Positions 1 through 8,748 of a DNA stretch of 21,418 bases are shown here, piece by piece. The stretch is from K189A clade bacterium (GTDB lineage Bacteria > Pseudomonadota > Gammaproteobacteria > Pseudomonadales > Azotimanducaceae). The notes beneath the pieces are model-generated. The model had not been told where the DNA came from and ran no database searches. It worked only from the letters and a program-made list of their open reading frames with translations. Where the stretch lies: positions 1-21,418 of the forward strand of contig RKSB01000062.1 of assembly GCA_007571095.1 (NCBI GenBank), read 5' to 3'. The stretch's first letter is position 1, and every line of letters begins with the position of its first letter. The translations under genes and the position numbers were made by a program.

Positions 1-20
1 GCAGAGCAAGCTTCGAGAGA

Positions 21-1190
21 TCAGAAGATACCTTTAGCCTGATTGAGTTCGCTCTTGTAGGGCGACCTTGCCCTGAGTGCACTTGTTTCCCGCTTGATAT
101 AGGCACTTTCGCCGTTCAAAAAAACACCGATTGCCCTACGCAGCCGAGGATCGGTGATCCAGTGCGCGCTATAAGTCAGGTGAGGCAGGTAGCCTCGAAT
201 GAATTTATGCCCTCCCTGGGCACCTGCCTCCACCCTCGACAGCCGATGCCGAATGGCAAAGTCGATGGCCTGATAGTAGCAGGCCTCAAAGTGTAGGAAT
301 TTGTGGTCCTCGATGCATCCCCAGTAACGTCCGTAGAGGGCTTCCTGACCAATGAAGTGAAGCGCGCCGGCAATGTACCTGCCGTTTCTTCGGCAAAGCA
401 CGAGGAGAATCTGGTTGCGCATGGTTTGGCTGACAAGGCTGAAGAAGTGCCGATTGAGGTAGGGTGACCCGTACTTTCTGGAACCTGTGTCGAGATAGAA
501 CTCATAGAACACATCCCAATGCTGCTCGGTCAGCGAATTGCCGGTGACCCACTCGATCTCGATACTCTCTTTCAGGGCATCCTTTCTTTCCCGTTTGAGA
601 TTTTTGCGTTTTTTTGACGGCAGTTCGGCCAGAAAATCATCAAAACTGCCGTAATCCTTGTTTAGCCACCGGTATTGCTGGTCGATACGTTGCAACCATT
701 TTGTTTGCCCCGCCCGCTCCCACTCTGGTTGAGTCATAAAGGTGATATGGGCGGAGGACAGGTGCATTTTTTCGCAGAGCAGTTGGCATTGTCGAAGCAA
801 TTCCCTTTCTACGGATGCCCGGTCAGCTTGCGGATGAACCAGCAGCCTCTGGCCGGTGACCGGCGTAAAAGGCACGGCAGTCTGAAGTTTTGGATAGTAG
901 CGTTTGCCGATGCTGTGCAGGGCATCGGCCCAGCCGTAATCAAAGACGAACTCACCTCTGGAGTGATACTTGAGGTAAGTTGGCATGGCTCCCAGCAACT
1001 TCCCCCTGTCTTCCAGTATTATATGGAAGGGTTGCCAGCCGGTACGCTCGGAGACGCAACCGCTGACTTCAAGAGCGTTCAGGAAGTTATAGCTCAGGAA
1101 TGGGTCGCCGGCCGGGCAGGCACTGGAGACGCAATCATTCCATTCAGCTATTCCAAGATCGGCAATCTTTTGAGCAATGTAAGCCCGCAT
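21..1190 (-). CDS. COG3146 (GNAT/FemAB-like) family protein
   Basis: A 389-residue protein of the COG3146 type (often labelled peptidogalycan biosynthesis protein or GNAT-family acyltransferase); its substrate is not known. The family is recognised from several points: the N-terminal AEWN...GDPFLSYNFLNALE block (about residues 15-42), the basic PSKKRKNLKRERK stretch near residue 190, the GALHFIGQEALYGRYWG core near 270-285, and a C-terminal EAGAQGGHKFIRGYLP block near 320-335. FemAB-like and GNAT folds share this acyl-CoA or acyl-tRNA binding layout, so an acyl or aminoacyl transfer role is an inference. The length is normal for the family. The ATG start has no clear Shine-Dalgarno, and the frame upstream is open to a stop near 1260 with no ATG, GTG or TTG. 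It is transcribed away from the MATE gene, with 159 bp between the two starts. I see no signal peptide, so it is probably cytoplasmic. Confidence 0.85.
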   Translation of the reverse strand: MRAYIAQKIADLGIAEWNDCVSSACPAGDPFLSYNFLNALEVSGCVSERTGWQPFHIILEDRGKLLGAMPTYLKYHSRGEFVFDYGWADALHSIGKRYYPKLQTAVPFTPVTGQRLLVHPQADRASVERELLRQCQLLCEKMHLSSAHITFMTQPEWERAGQTKWLQRIDQQYRWLNKDYGSFDDFLAELPSKKRKNLKRERKDALKESIEIEWVTGNSLTEQHWDVFYEFYLDTGSRKYGSPYLNRHFFSLVSQTMRNQILLVLCRRNGRYIAGALHFIGQEALYGRYWGCIEDHKFLHFEACYYQAIDFAIRHRLSRVEAGAQGGHKFIRGYLPHLTYSAHWITDPRLRRAIGVFLNGESAYIKRETSALRARSPYKSELNQAKGIF

Positions 1191-1349
1191 ATCAGCCAGG
1201 ACTACATTCGGTCGAAGATACTTTCTGAAGGCGCGAACCGAAGCCGGATTCTCGAATGGTTAACTGCCGGGTGAGCTGAATGAGTCGAAGCATACTGGCT
1301 TTGAATTTTATTGTGGCAGGCTGCCCGAAGCGCGACTGAAGGCTATTGG

Positions 1350-2693
1350 ATGTTCGGCAAAGACTTGACTGAGGGAAGAGTCAGCTCGCACCTGACCAAT
1401 CTTACCATACCCATGTTCTTCGGTATGTCGTCGATGGTTATTGCGGCCATGGTGGACATTGTCTATGTCGGCCGCATCAGCCCGGATCAGCTGGCGGCCA
1501 TGGGGTTCTGTTTTCCGATCATCATGATTTCGATCAGCGTCAGCATCGGTTTCAGTACGGCGGCCACCTCCATTATCGCTCGCCAGACAGGTTCGCATAA
1601 CCATCAGGCGGTATCGGAGACGGCTACCTGCGGTCTGATGCTGTGGATACTCCTGAGCATCGCCTATGTCGCCCTGATATATTTCATTCGACTGCCGCTG
1701 CTGGAACTGCTTGGAGCCGAGGGGGCCGTGTTACAACTGGCCATCAGCTACCTCGAAATCTGGTTGCTGGGCTATCTGCTTTTTGCCCTGGTCATGTTTC
1801 TTACCAACATGCTGCGGGGCACAGGTGAGGCATTTTTGCCCGGGCTGGTAGTGCTTTTGAGTGCTGTCGTTCAGGCGATCATCTCGCCTTTTCTGATTTT
1901 CGGCCTCCTCGGTGTGCCAAGGCTTGAGATTGAAGGTGCCGCCTGGGGTTTTGTGATTTCCAGAGCACTGATTCTGGGCTGGCCCTTGTGGATTCTGGGC
2001 AGACGTTTTCCGCTGTTGCAGGCGGCGAATCTTCGTCTTGACCGAATCCGGCTTGTCTGGCCGGAGATGTTGCGTATCGGCATACCGGCGGTGATGACAA
2101 ATTTAACCGGCCCAGTCTCGCTGGCTGTTGTGACCATTGTGCTGGCCAGTCACGGATCGGTCATCATCGCCGGCTTCCTGATCTTCGGTCGCATCGAGGC
2201 CATTTCAATCATGGTGCTGGCCGCTCTGGCATCGAGCATCGTTCCTTTTGCAGGGCAGAATTGGGCCAGCGGTCAATTCGACCGTGCCCACAAGTCTCTG
2301 CTGCTGTCTTATCGCTTCTGTCTGATTTACGGTGCAGCTGCGGCTGCTCTGCTGATTCTGCTGGCCGACCCGATCATCAGCTTCATCAGCTTTGACGAGG
2401 GAGTTCAACAGGTAGCCTGGCTGATCCTGCTCTGGGTGGCACCGACTTTCGCCTTTCTGGGTACGGCTCAAGTGAGTGCTGCCGTTTTTCTGGCTCTGGG
2501 TCAGGCTCGACCGGTCTTTATTATGGGTCTGGCCAGAGTATTATTTGTTTATGTTCCACTCATCTGGCTCGGTAATCGTTATTTTGGATATGTCGGTGTC
2601 TTTGTCGCCACTGCACTGACCAATGCCCTGATGGCACTGATAGCCTATTGGTGGGCACGAGTGTTTCTGAGTCGCCAGAGGCAGAGAAGGTGA
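1350..2693 (+). CDS. MATE family multidrug/sodium efflux transporter
   Basis: A 447-residue inner-membrane antiporter of the multidrug and toxin extrusion (MATE, NorM/DinF-like) family, which exports cationic drugs or metabolites in exchange for Na+ or H+. The sequence shows about 12 hydrophobic segments in two similar halves. It has the typical N-terminal entry (TNLTIPMFFGMSSMVIAAMVDIVYVGRISPDQLAAMGF) and the LLGYLLFALVMFLTNMLRGTGEA region that precedes the second half. I chose the ATG at 1350 because GAAGG (1338-1342) lies 7 nt upstream; an in-frame TTG at 1311 has no ribosome site. An esterase follows 36 bp downstream on the same strand and may be co-transcribed. The substrate cannot be inferred from sequence. 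Confidence 0.9.
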   Translation: MFGKDLTEGRVSSHLTNLTIPMFFGMSSMVIAAMVDIVYVGRISPDQLAAMGFCFPIIMISISVSIGFSTAATSIIARQTGSHNHQAVSETATCGLMLWILLSIAYVALIYFIRLPLLELLGAEGAVLQLAISYLEIWLLGYLLFALVMFLTNMLRGTGEAFLPGLVVLLSAVVQAIISPFLIFGLLGVPRLEIEGAAWGFVISRALILGWPLWILGRRFPLLQAANLRLDRIRLVWPEMLRIGIPAVMTNLTGPVSLAVVTIVLASHGSVIIAGFLIFGRIEAISIMVLAALASSIVPFAGQNWASGQFDRAHKSLLLSYRFCLIYGAAAAALLILLADPIISFISFDEGVQQVAWLILLWVAPTFAFLGTAQVSAAVFLALGQARPVFIMGLARVLFVYVPLIWLGNRYFGYVGVFVATALTNALMALIAYWWARVFLSRQRQRR

Positions 2694-2729
2694 CTTTTTG
2701 TTTTTTGACCTTGTTCAACAGGAGGAAAT

Positions 2730-3662
2730 ATGACATCCACAGCAAGTCCGCACATGAAAGAATTCGCCACTGTGTTAATGCAGAACAGACCCTCTGCAGA
2801 TGAGGGAGAACGGACAGTCGAACAGATGCGTATGGAGATGGAGGCTTTTATGGCGGAGGCCCCCGTTCCAGAGGCAATAGAGGCCGAGAGAGTCAGCCTT
2901 TCGAGTAGCGATGTCGCCATTTCCGGTTGCTGGTACTCGCCGGCTTCTCCGTCTTCGACCGTCATACTCTATCTGCATGGCGGCGGCTATGTGATGGGTA
3001 GCCTGACCACTCACAGGAATTTGATGGGCAGGCTGGCGGAGGCCACATCGGCCAGAGTTCTGGGAATAGACTACAGGCTGGCACCGGAGCACCCCTTTCC
3101 GGCCGCCCTGTCTGACGCAAAGGCCGCTTACCGTTGGCTGATCGAGCAAGAGGGCGTGTCCCCTGAAAACCTCTTCGTTGCCGGAGATTCTGCTGGCGGA
3201 GGCCTGTCATTGGCTCTGTTGATGTCGATTCGGGATTCGAGCAACTCGCCTCGTCCTCTACCCATGGCAGCGGGCGGTATCCTGTTTTCTCCCTGGACCG
3301 ATCTGACCTTGAGCGGCGAGAGTATTACCACTCGTGCCGAACAGGACCCCATGATTACTATGACCTTGTTAAACAGGATGACAAGCTGCTATTGCGGCAA
3401 GCGTTCGCCAGAAGATTCCCTGATTTCTCCGTTGCTTGGCAGCTACCAGAGCCTGCCTCCCTTGCTGGTGCAGGTCGGTGAGTATGAGATGCTGCTGGAC
3501 GATTCGACTCGCCTGGCTTCGAAAGCCGAGGCCGCCAAGGTACCGGTTGATTTGCAGATTTTTGCTCAGGCCTTTCATATCTTCCAGGCATTTGCTCCCT
3601 TGCCGGAGGCTCAAGTGGCCCTTGAACAGGTCGCTGACTTTATTCAAAAGCAAGCGGATTAG
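2730..3662 (+). CDS. Alpha/beta hydrolase, hormone-sensitive-lipase (HSL) family esterase
   Basis: A 310-residue carboxylesterase of the HSL (family IV) group, which hydrolyses short to medium acyl esters. The visible motifs are the oxyanion-hole HGGG (residues 83-86), the DYRLAPEHPFPAA block (114-126), the nucleophile elbow GDSAGG (152-157, Ser154) and the HIF motif with His283. The acidic member is probably Glu253 in the EYEMLLDDS block, which sits where other members have Asp of DPL. There is no signal peptide, so it is probably cytoplasmic. AGGAGG at 2720-2725 lies 4 nt before the ATG, a strong ribosome site. It lies 36 bp after the MATE gene and 53 bp before the DUF815 gene, all on the plus strand, so an operon is possible. 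The natural substrate is unknown. Confidence 0.92.
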   Translation: MTSTASPHMKEFATVLMQNRPSADEGERTVEQMRMEMEAFMAEAPVPEAIEAERVSLSSSDVAISGCWYSPASPSSTVILYLHGGGYVMGSLTTHRNLMGRLAEATSARVLGIDYRLAPEHPFPAALSDAKAAYRWLIEQEGVSPENLFVAGDSAGGGLSLALLMSIRDSSNSPRPLPMAAGGILFSPWTDLTLSGESITTRAEQDPMITMTLLNRMTSCYCGKRSPEDSLISPLLGSYQSLPPLLVQVGEYEMLLDDSTRLASKAEAAKVPVDLQIFAQAFHIFQAFAPLPEAQVALEQVADFIQKQAD

Positions 3663-3715
3663 TCTTTCTTTTTCGTCAGCTTTTCTTTGGCTTTTCTTTC
3701 TGGAGTTTGAAGCCA

Positions 3716-4609
3716 GTGTCTCAAAAAAAAGTCGGAGACAGCCTGTTGCAGGCGGCGTCTACTGTGCTTGAGCAGGTTTCGGATGTGTTGCCACCGCCGA
3801 ACAGGGCTATCGACTGGAGCCGGTTGAATGCGGCTTTCTGGCAGCCTCATCTGTTTGGAGGCAGGCTCACCGGTCGAAGTCAGTTGAGCGGCATCACGCT
3901 TGATAATCTGCTGGCTGTCGAGCAGCAGAAGGCAACCCTTGAGCTTAACACTCGGCAGTTTCTTGCCGGCTTGCCGGCTAACAATGCGTTGCTCTGGGGG
4001 GTTCGAGGCTCCGGCAAGTCCTCTCTGGTGCATGCTTTGCTTAATCGTTACGCTTCCGAAGGCTTGCGAGTGGTGCAGGTATCCAAAGAGGATGCGACCT
4101 CCCTGTTCAAGATCACCGACTCGGTCAAGGATCAGCCTTATAAGTTCATTCTTTACTATGATGATCTGTCGTTTGAAAGCAGCGACGACTCCTACAGGGC
4201 ACTGAAGAGCGCGTTGGAGGGCTCCATTTTTTCGGTTGCCTCCAACCTGCTGATTTATGCAACCTCAAATCGACGTCATCTGTTGCCGGAAACCATGGAA
4301 GACAACCAGAACACACGAGTAAACAGATACGAAATCCATCCGACTGAAGCGGTAGAGGAGAAGGTTTCCTTATCCGAGCGTTTCGGCCTCTGGCTGTCGT
4401 TTCGGGCTTTTCGGCAGGAAGATTATCTGGCAATCGTCGAGCATTGGGTGACGGTGCTGGCTCGAAAACTGCCGAAAGAGTTTGATGCGGAGGCTCGTCA
4501 GGAAGCGTTGCGCTGGGCACTTCAGAGAGGCTCTCGAAGCGGTCGGGTAGCCTGGCATTTTGCTCGCCACTGGGTCGGCCGGCATCGGTTGCAGGCGGCT
4601 TCCGGTTAG
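3716..4609 (+). CDS. DUF815 family AAA-type ATPase
   Basis: A 297-residue P-loop ATPase of the DUF815 family (COG2607), conserved in proteobacteria but of unproven function. Numbering from the GTG at 3716, the Walker A is GVRGSGKSS (95-103), the Walker B is FILYYDDL (144-151), and a sensor-1-like YATSNRRHL lies at 181-189, followed by the family's MEDN segment. A C-terminal RGSRSGRVAWHF segment near 280-290 resembles a sensor-2/arginine region. The GTG is preferred because TGGAG (3701-3705) lies 10 nt before it; the TTG at 3707 would sit on top of that site. It follows the esterase by 53 bp of pyrimidine-rich DNA and ends about 60 bp before the tRNA-Glu promoter. Fold and family are sure; role is not. 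Confidence 0.88.
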   Translation: MSQKKVGDSLLQAASTVLEQVSDVLPPPNRAIDWSRLNAAFWQPHLFGGRLTGRSQLSGITLDNLLAVEQQKATLELNTRQFLAGLPANNALLWGVRGSGKSSLVHALLNRYASEGLRVVQVSKEDATSLFKITDSVKDQPYKFILYYDDLSFESSDDSYRALKSALEGSIFSVASNLLIYATSNRRHLLPETMEDNQNTRVNRYEIHPTEAVEEKVSLSERFGLWLSFRAFRQEDYLAIVEHWVTVLARKLPKEFDAEARQEALRWALQRGSRSGRVAWHFARHWVGRHRLQAASG

Positions 4610-4665
4610 AACCTTTCATGGCAGGATGCCGCTTGACAGAAAGAGTGTTTTTTTGGCAGAAAGGC

Positions 4666-4694
4666 TTGACCGGCAAGGGCTCCAGGGCTAAGAT
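4666..4694 (+). promoter_or_regulatory. Probable sigma-70 promoter of tRNA-Glu
   Basis: TTGACC (4666-4671) and TAAGAT (4689-4694) are separated by exactly 17 bp, and the tRNA begins 69 bp after the -10 box. The spacing is optimal and the -35 is a 5 of 6 match, so this is the best promoter candidate upstream of the tRNA. The -10 is only a 4 of 6 match. Confidence 0.55.
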
Positions 4695-4763
4695 GGCCGA
4701 GGTCAGTTTTCGGTGGCTCGTCGTGAGTTGCCGATTAGCCTTGGCTCTGTCTGTTGTCGCCAG

Positions 4764-4840
<77 letters not shown>

Positions 4841-5192
4841 CTCGACTCCAGTGAAAGCGGGCCGGGTTCGGCAATGACTGAAAACTCTTCTCCATCGAGC
4901 CTCGAAAGAATCGAGTTCAGCGCAGTTGAAAGTTTATGTGAGTGTCTCGACTGTGGACAGGAGTCCTTTTCTGAAGTCTGAATCAGGAAGAGAAGCAGGT
5001 CGTTTGGGACTCTCTCGATAAGGCATCGAGTCCTGCCCGAAAATTCTTGAAAAGCCCTGATATTTGAGTACTCGACACCTTCCCTGACTTGATTTTCAGG
5101 CCTGAATGGCCAAAAATGACCGTTTGCTTCCACATGAGCAGTAGCCTGTTTTCGTGAAATGACTTTTCTTTCTGGAGGGATTTGAGTCGTTT
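4841..5192. other. Gene-free, TCGA-rich leader between tRNA-Glu and the surface protein
   Basis: About 350 bp with no convincing gene. The tetramer TCGA occurs eight times, against roughly 1.4 expected at random. One stretch can fold as CTCGAT (5014-5019), loop AAGGC, ATCGAG (5025-5030), or alternatively as GGACTC (5007-5012) with GAGTCC (5028-5033). A minus-strand open frame across 4828-5133 runs into the 3' end of the tRNA and matches no family I know. The 3' part holds a promoter candidate, listed separately. Confidence 0.5.
5089..5117 (+). promoter_or_regulatory. Candidate promoter with palindromic operator for the surface protein
   Basis: TTGATT (5089-5094) and AAAAAT (5112-5117) are 17 bp apart, each a 4 of 6 match to consensus. 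A perfect 12-bp palindrome, TTCAGGCCTGAA (5095-5106), fills the spacer directly after the -35 box, where a repressor would block polymerase. The start codon is 75 bp further on. Spacing and palindrome are seen; regulatory use is inferred. Confidence 0.3.
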
Positions 5193-8100
5193 ATGCTGGG
5201 TAGCCTGATTGTGCGGTGCCTGCTGAAGGCCTCACTGGTTTTGTCCTCTGTATTTCTGGCGGTTGCCGCCGAGGCTCAGACAAGCCTGATTGCTGTTGCG
5301 ACCACCGATACTCCGACTGTCACCGAAGGCGATACCGTTACACTGGATGGTTCCGGTTCGATGGATCCGCTGGGCCGGCCTCTCAATTATGTCTGGAGAG
5401 TGGAGGGCTTCACCGACCTGCTGGATGACAGCACGGCAGTTCGCCCGACCTTCGTCGCCCCTGAAGGGACTTCCCTCTATCTGCTCGACTTTCGACTCCT
5501 TGTTATCGCCCCCGACGGCAGTCGTGCCACAGCTGATTTGACCATCACGGTCAACGCCGATGACGATCGCCCGGTCGCAAATGCAGGACCTGTCCAGACT
5601 GTGTCCCTGGGTGATACCGTCACGCTGGATGGTTCAGATTCAGACGACGACGGCAACATTAACCGTTATCAATGGAATCAAGCCCTGGGCCAGACTCCGG
5701 TCATCAGCCTGACAGCTGGCACTACCGACAGTCCAACCTTTATCGCCCCCACCACTTCCGGTACCGGCGACGCCCCGTTCCCTTTGAGCGACTACACGCT
5801 GACCATTACCCTCACCGTCACCGATAACGGAGCCGCTTCCGAGGGTGGCCCCCGAACAGACACCGCCGAGGTCACCATTTTCGTCAGGGACAATGATCCA
5901 CCGACCGCCGAAGCCGGTTCCGACCAGACAGTCGAAGAAGGCGATGTCGTCACTCTCCGAGGGTCAGGCACAGACTCAGATGGCGACACCCTTGACTTTA
6001 CCTGGGCGGCACTCGCCGGCGTCTCCTTAAGCAGTATTACGGCCGAAGAACCCACGTTTAGTGCCCCCAACCGAACCGCCACCTATACTCTGACTCTGAC
6101 GCTGACCGTGTCTGACGGCACCTTCGAAGACGAAGATACCGTCGTCATCACGGTCAATGCCATTAATAATCCACCGACTCTCGCCGCCGGTTCTGACCGG
6201 AATGATGTCGCCGAAGGCGATACTGTTCGCCTGGCCGGAACGGCCACCAACCCGGATGAAGGCGAGGTGCTTGACATTCTCTGGAGCCAGGATGACGACG
6301 ATGCCGTTTCCGTCAGCCTGGCCGGAGAGACCACACTCACGCCCAGCTTTACCGCCCCTCAATCAACGGCCGCCTATGTCGTCAACCTGACTCTTGCGGC
6401 GGCCGACAGCACCCAGACTGTTCGCGATTCTGTCGTCATTCGTATTCGCGCCGATAACAATGCCCCGATGATTAATGCAGGCGATGACCGGAATGCCGCC
6501 GAAGGGGATATCGTCGCCTTGAGTGCAACCGCCACTGACCCGGAAGGCGAGGTGCTTGATCTTCTCTGGAGTCAGGCGGACACAGATACCTTGTCCGTCA
6601 GCTTAAGCGATGCGACCATACTCAACCCCACCTTCACCGCCCCGGCCTCGGCGGTGCCCTATAGTGTCATTCTGACTCTGGCGGTGGCTGACGCTGCCCA
6701 GACGGTTCGCGACTCTGTCGTCATTCGTATTCGTGTGAATAATGCGAAGCCGACCGCCGAAGCCGGTCCCGACCAGACAGTCGAAGAAGGCGATGTCGTC
6801 ACTCTTCGAGGGTCAGGAACAGACTCAGATGGCGACACCCTTGACTTTACCTGGACGGTACCCGCCGGCGTCTCTTTAAGCACGCTTACAATCAGTAACC
6901 CCACCTTTATCGCCCCCAACCGAACCGCCACCTATACCCTGACGTTGACCGTGTCTGACGGCAGCCTTGAAGACGAAGATACCGTTGTCATCACGGTCAA
7001 TGCCGATGACGACGACCCGCCGGTAGCGAATGCCGGAGATGACCAGTTCGCCGCCGGAGTGAGTGTCGTCACACTCGACGGTTCAAATTCTTTCGACCCT
7101 GAAGGCGGTGGCCTCATCTATGAATGGACTCAGGTTTTCCCGTCCGAGGTAACAGTCATACTCAATGCGGCGAACACTGCTCGACCCTTCTTTACGCCGC
7201 CTCTGGTCTCCACCGACATCACGCTGGTCTTCAGGCTGCGAGTCTTTGATGAAAGCGGCCTTGTCTCGGCATCCGATACCATGAGCGTGGAGCTTTCACC
7301 CGATGATGCCGATGTCCATGAAGCACTGCTGCCAGAGATCATGGCAGCCGTCGCTACATCCGTCTCCTCAGCCATCCGGACTCGTATTGCAGCCATTCGC
7401 ACACCTGCTGCAAACAGCCTTTCCATCGGTGGCAACAACCGCTTCGCCAGTATCCTTCAACAACAGGCCAGCCGATATGCACAGACTCGACAACTGAGTC
7501 TTCAGGACCTGCTCGACAACAGCAGCTTCACGCTGGCACTGGACAAGCAGGCATCCGCCGACTGTCTGCACTGTGGCCTGACCCTCTTTGGTCAGGCGAG
7601 TTATCGAAGCCTTTCCGATGGAAGCACCGACAACAACTATTCAGGCAACCTGCGCACACTCTCAGTCGGCCTTGACAGCAACTTTAGCCAATCTCTCCTG
7701 ATCGGTGGCCTGGTTCACAGCACCCAGGGCGACTTCGACTATGCCTCGACAGCCAGTAGCGGCACCTATGAGATTGAACTGACCAGTGTACACCCCTATC
7801 TTGCACTCTTTCTATTTCACGACAGGCTCAAGCTTTGGGCCAATGCCGGCCTGGGTACCGGTGAGGCCACTGTCAGTTCAGGTACCAGTGACCGCAAGAG
7901 CGACCTTGAAATGGACAGCTGGACGCTGGGCGGTTCTCTCTTTCTCTTCTCGGCTTGCGAAACTGACTTTAATCTGCTGGCTGAAGTGACCAACACAGAC
8001 ATGAATGTGAGTTCAGCAGTGCTGGTTTCGGGTATTACCACTTCATCCTCTCGGGCAAAGCTCGCCTTTGAAATGCAACAACTCAAAGGCAACCCTTCTC

Positions 8101-8636
8101 GTGGCGAACTTTACCGAAGCCTGAGCGTTGGCTATCTCTCGGACAGCGGCGACTCAAGTCTCGACTCAGGCCTCGAGATCGCCACTCGCCTCGGCTACAC
8201 TCGAGGCCGAACCAGCTTTGAGGTGTCCTTCTATGGCCTGAGTGACCTCGATGCCTATGAGGAATGGGGTATCAGCAGTGAGATCAGAATTCAGACAGTG
8301 GAGACTCATGGCCTGTCCCTCTCGCTCAAGCCGACCTACGGAAGCCCTGAGACGAATGCACAGCACCACGCCGCTTCATTCTGGGAGGCCGCCTGGCGGC
8401 CAAAACAGACTCCTGACTTTTCGCCGGACATGCAGCTTTCAGCCACCCTTGGCTATGCCTTTCTCTCGGCCAGAGGTTTGCTGACCCCCTATGTCGAGTC
8501 TTTCCTTAAGCCCACCGACACAACCACTACCACAGGACTTCGCTGGCGACCGCTTTCGCTTCTGTCCCTTGACTTCTCGCACACTCGATCCAACAGCGAT
8601 GAAGGGCTTCGAGTGAAAGTCCAGTGGGACTTCTGA
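5193..8636 (+). CDS. Large surface protein: PKD/cadherin-like repeats with autotransporter-type beta-barrel
   Basis: A 1147-residue secreted adhesin-like protein. Residues 1-29 form a signal peptide ending AEAQ. About seven beta-sandwich repeats of the PKD/Ig/cadherin-like kind begin near residues 30, 126, 237, 326, 424, 520 and 609. They share an (N)AG.DQTV.EGD.VTL.GS.S.D.DG pattern and a final TLT.TV.D...DTV.ITV.A strand, and their Asp-rich loops (DSDDDG, TDSDGD) suggest Ca2+ binding. An Ala-rich helical linker (about 705-783) would thread the barrel. Residues from about 790 to 1147 show alternating amphipathic strands ending VQWDF, a C-terminal Phe typical of outer-membrane barrels. The design matches type V secretion: a stalk exported through its own barrel, probably for adhesion. 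A Cys pair (CLHC) marks the barrel start. GGAGG (5174-5178) lies 14 nt from the ATG, longer than usual. The ligand is unknown. Confidence 0.85.
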   Translation: MLGSLIVRCLLKASLVLSSVFLAVAAEAQTSLIAVATTDTPTVTEGDTVTLDGSGSMDPLGRPLNYVWRVEGFTDLLDDSTAVRPTFVAPEGTSLYLLDFRLLVIAPDGSRATADLTITVNADDDRPVANAGPVQTVSLGDTVTLDGSDSDDDGNINRYQWNQALGQTPVISLTAGTTDSPTFIAPTTSGTGDAPFPLSDYTLTITLTVTDNGAASEGGPRTDTAEVTIFVRDNDPPTAEAGSDQTVEEGDVVTLRGSGTDSDGDTLDFTWAALAGVSLSSITAEEPTFSAPNRTATYTLTLTLTVSDGTFEDEDTVVITVNAINNPPTLAAGSDRNDVAEGDTVRLAGTATNPDEGEVLDILWSQDDDDAVSVSLAGETTLTPSFTAPQSTAAYVVNLTLAAADSTQTVRDSVVIRIRADNNAPMINAGDDRNAAEGDIVALSATATDPEGEVLDLLWSQADTDTLSVSLSDATILNPTFTAPASAVPYSVILTLAVADAAQTVRDSVVIRIRVNNAKPTAEAGPDQTVEEGDVVTLRGSGTDSDGDTLDFTWTVPAGVSLSTLTISNPTFIAPNRTATYTLTLTVSDGSLEDEDTVVITVNADDDDPPVANAGDDQFAAGVSVVTLDGSNSFDPEGGGLIYEWTQVFPSEVTVILNAANTARPFFTPPLVSTDITLVFRLRVFDESGLVSASDTMSVELSPDDADVHEALLPEIMAAVATSVSSAIRTRIAAIRTPAANSLSIGGNNRFASILQQQASRYAQTRQLSLQDLLDNSSFTLALDKQASADCLHCGLTLFGQASYRSLSDGSTDNNYSGNLRTLSVGLDSNFSQSLLIGGLVHSTQGDFDYASTASSGTYEIELTSVHPYLALFLFHDRLKLWANAGLGTGEATVSSGTSDRKSDLEMDSWTLGGSLFLFSACETDFNLLAEVTNTDMNVSSAVLVSGITTSSSRAKLAFEMQQLKGNPSRGELYRSLSVGYLSDSGDSSLDSGLEIATRLGYTRGRTSFEVSFYGLSDLDAYEEWGISSEIRIQTVETHGLSLSLKPTYGSPETNAQHHAASFWEAAWRPKQTPDFSPDMQLSATLGYAFLSARGLLTPYVESFLKPTDTTTTTGLRWRPLSLLSLDFSHTRSNSDEGLRVKVQWDF
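5901..6005 (+). repeat. Intragenic 105-bp direct repeat, copy 1
   Basis: This segment, encoding the start of the third PKD-like repeat (PTAEAGSDQTVEEGD onward), matches 6750-6854 at 102 of 105 bases by eye. The offset is 849 bp (283 codons), so the frame is kept. Near identity at DNA level, beside other repeats that share only protein-level similarity, points to recent duplication or gene conversion. Confidence 0.9.
6750..6854 (+). repeat. Intragenic 105-bp direct repeat, copy 2
   Basis: Partner of 5901-6005, encoding PTAEAGPDQTVEEGD onward in the sixth PKD-like repeat. Only three bases differ, and one of these changes Ser to Pro. Unequal recombination between the two copies would remove or add exactly 283 residues (about three repeats) without a frameshift. 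Confidence 0.9.
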
Positions 8637-8666
8637 CTTCGCCAAAACCCTCAGAAAACAGACGCT

Positions 8667-8698
8667 CTGTCGCTTTTCTGGCACTTTCAAAGCGACAG
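8667..8698. terminator. 10-bp hairpin between convergent genes, possible terminator
   Basis: CTGTCGCTTT (8667-8676) pairs perfectly with AAAGCGACAG (8689-8698) around a 12-nt loop. It lies 30 bp after the surface-protein stop and 50 bp after the catalase stop, so it could end both convergent transcripts. No strong T tract follows on either strand; on the minus strand a TTTT comes several bases later. A transcript-stabilising hairpin is an alternative. Confidence 0.4.
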
Positions 8699-8748
8699 TG
8701 TCAGGCAGCAGGTTTCGCAACCCGCATGACCTGTCCGCAGCCTCTTCT

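Noticed and set aside
675..1274. Plus-strand 199-codon frame
   Set aside because: Antisense shadow of the COG3146 gene, without family similarity or ribosome site.
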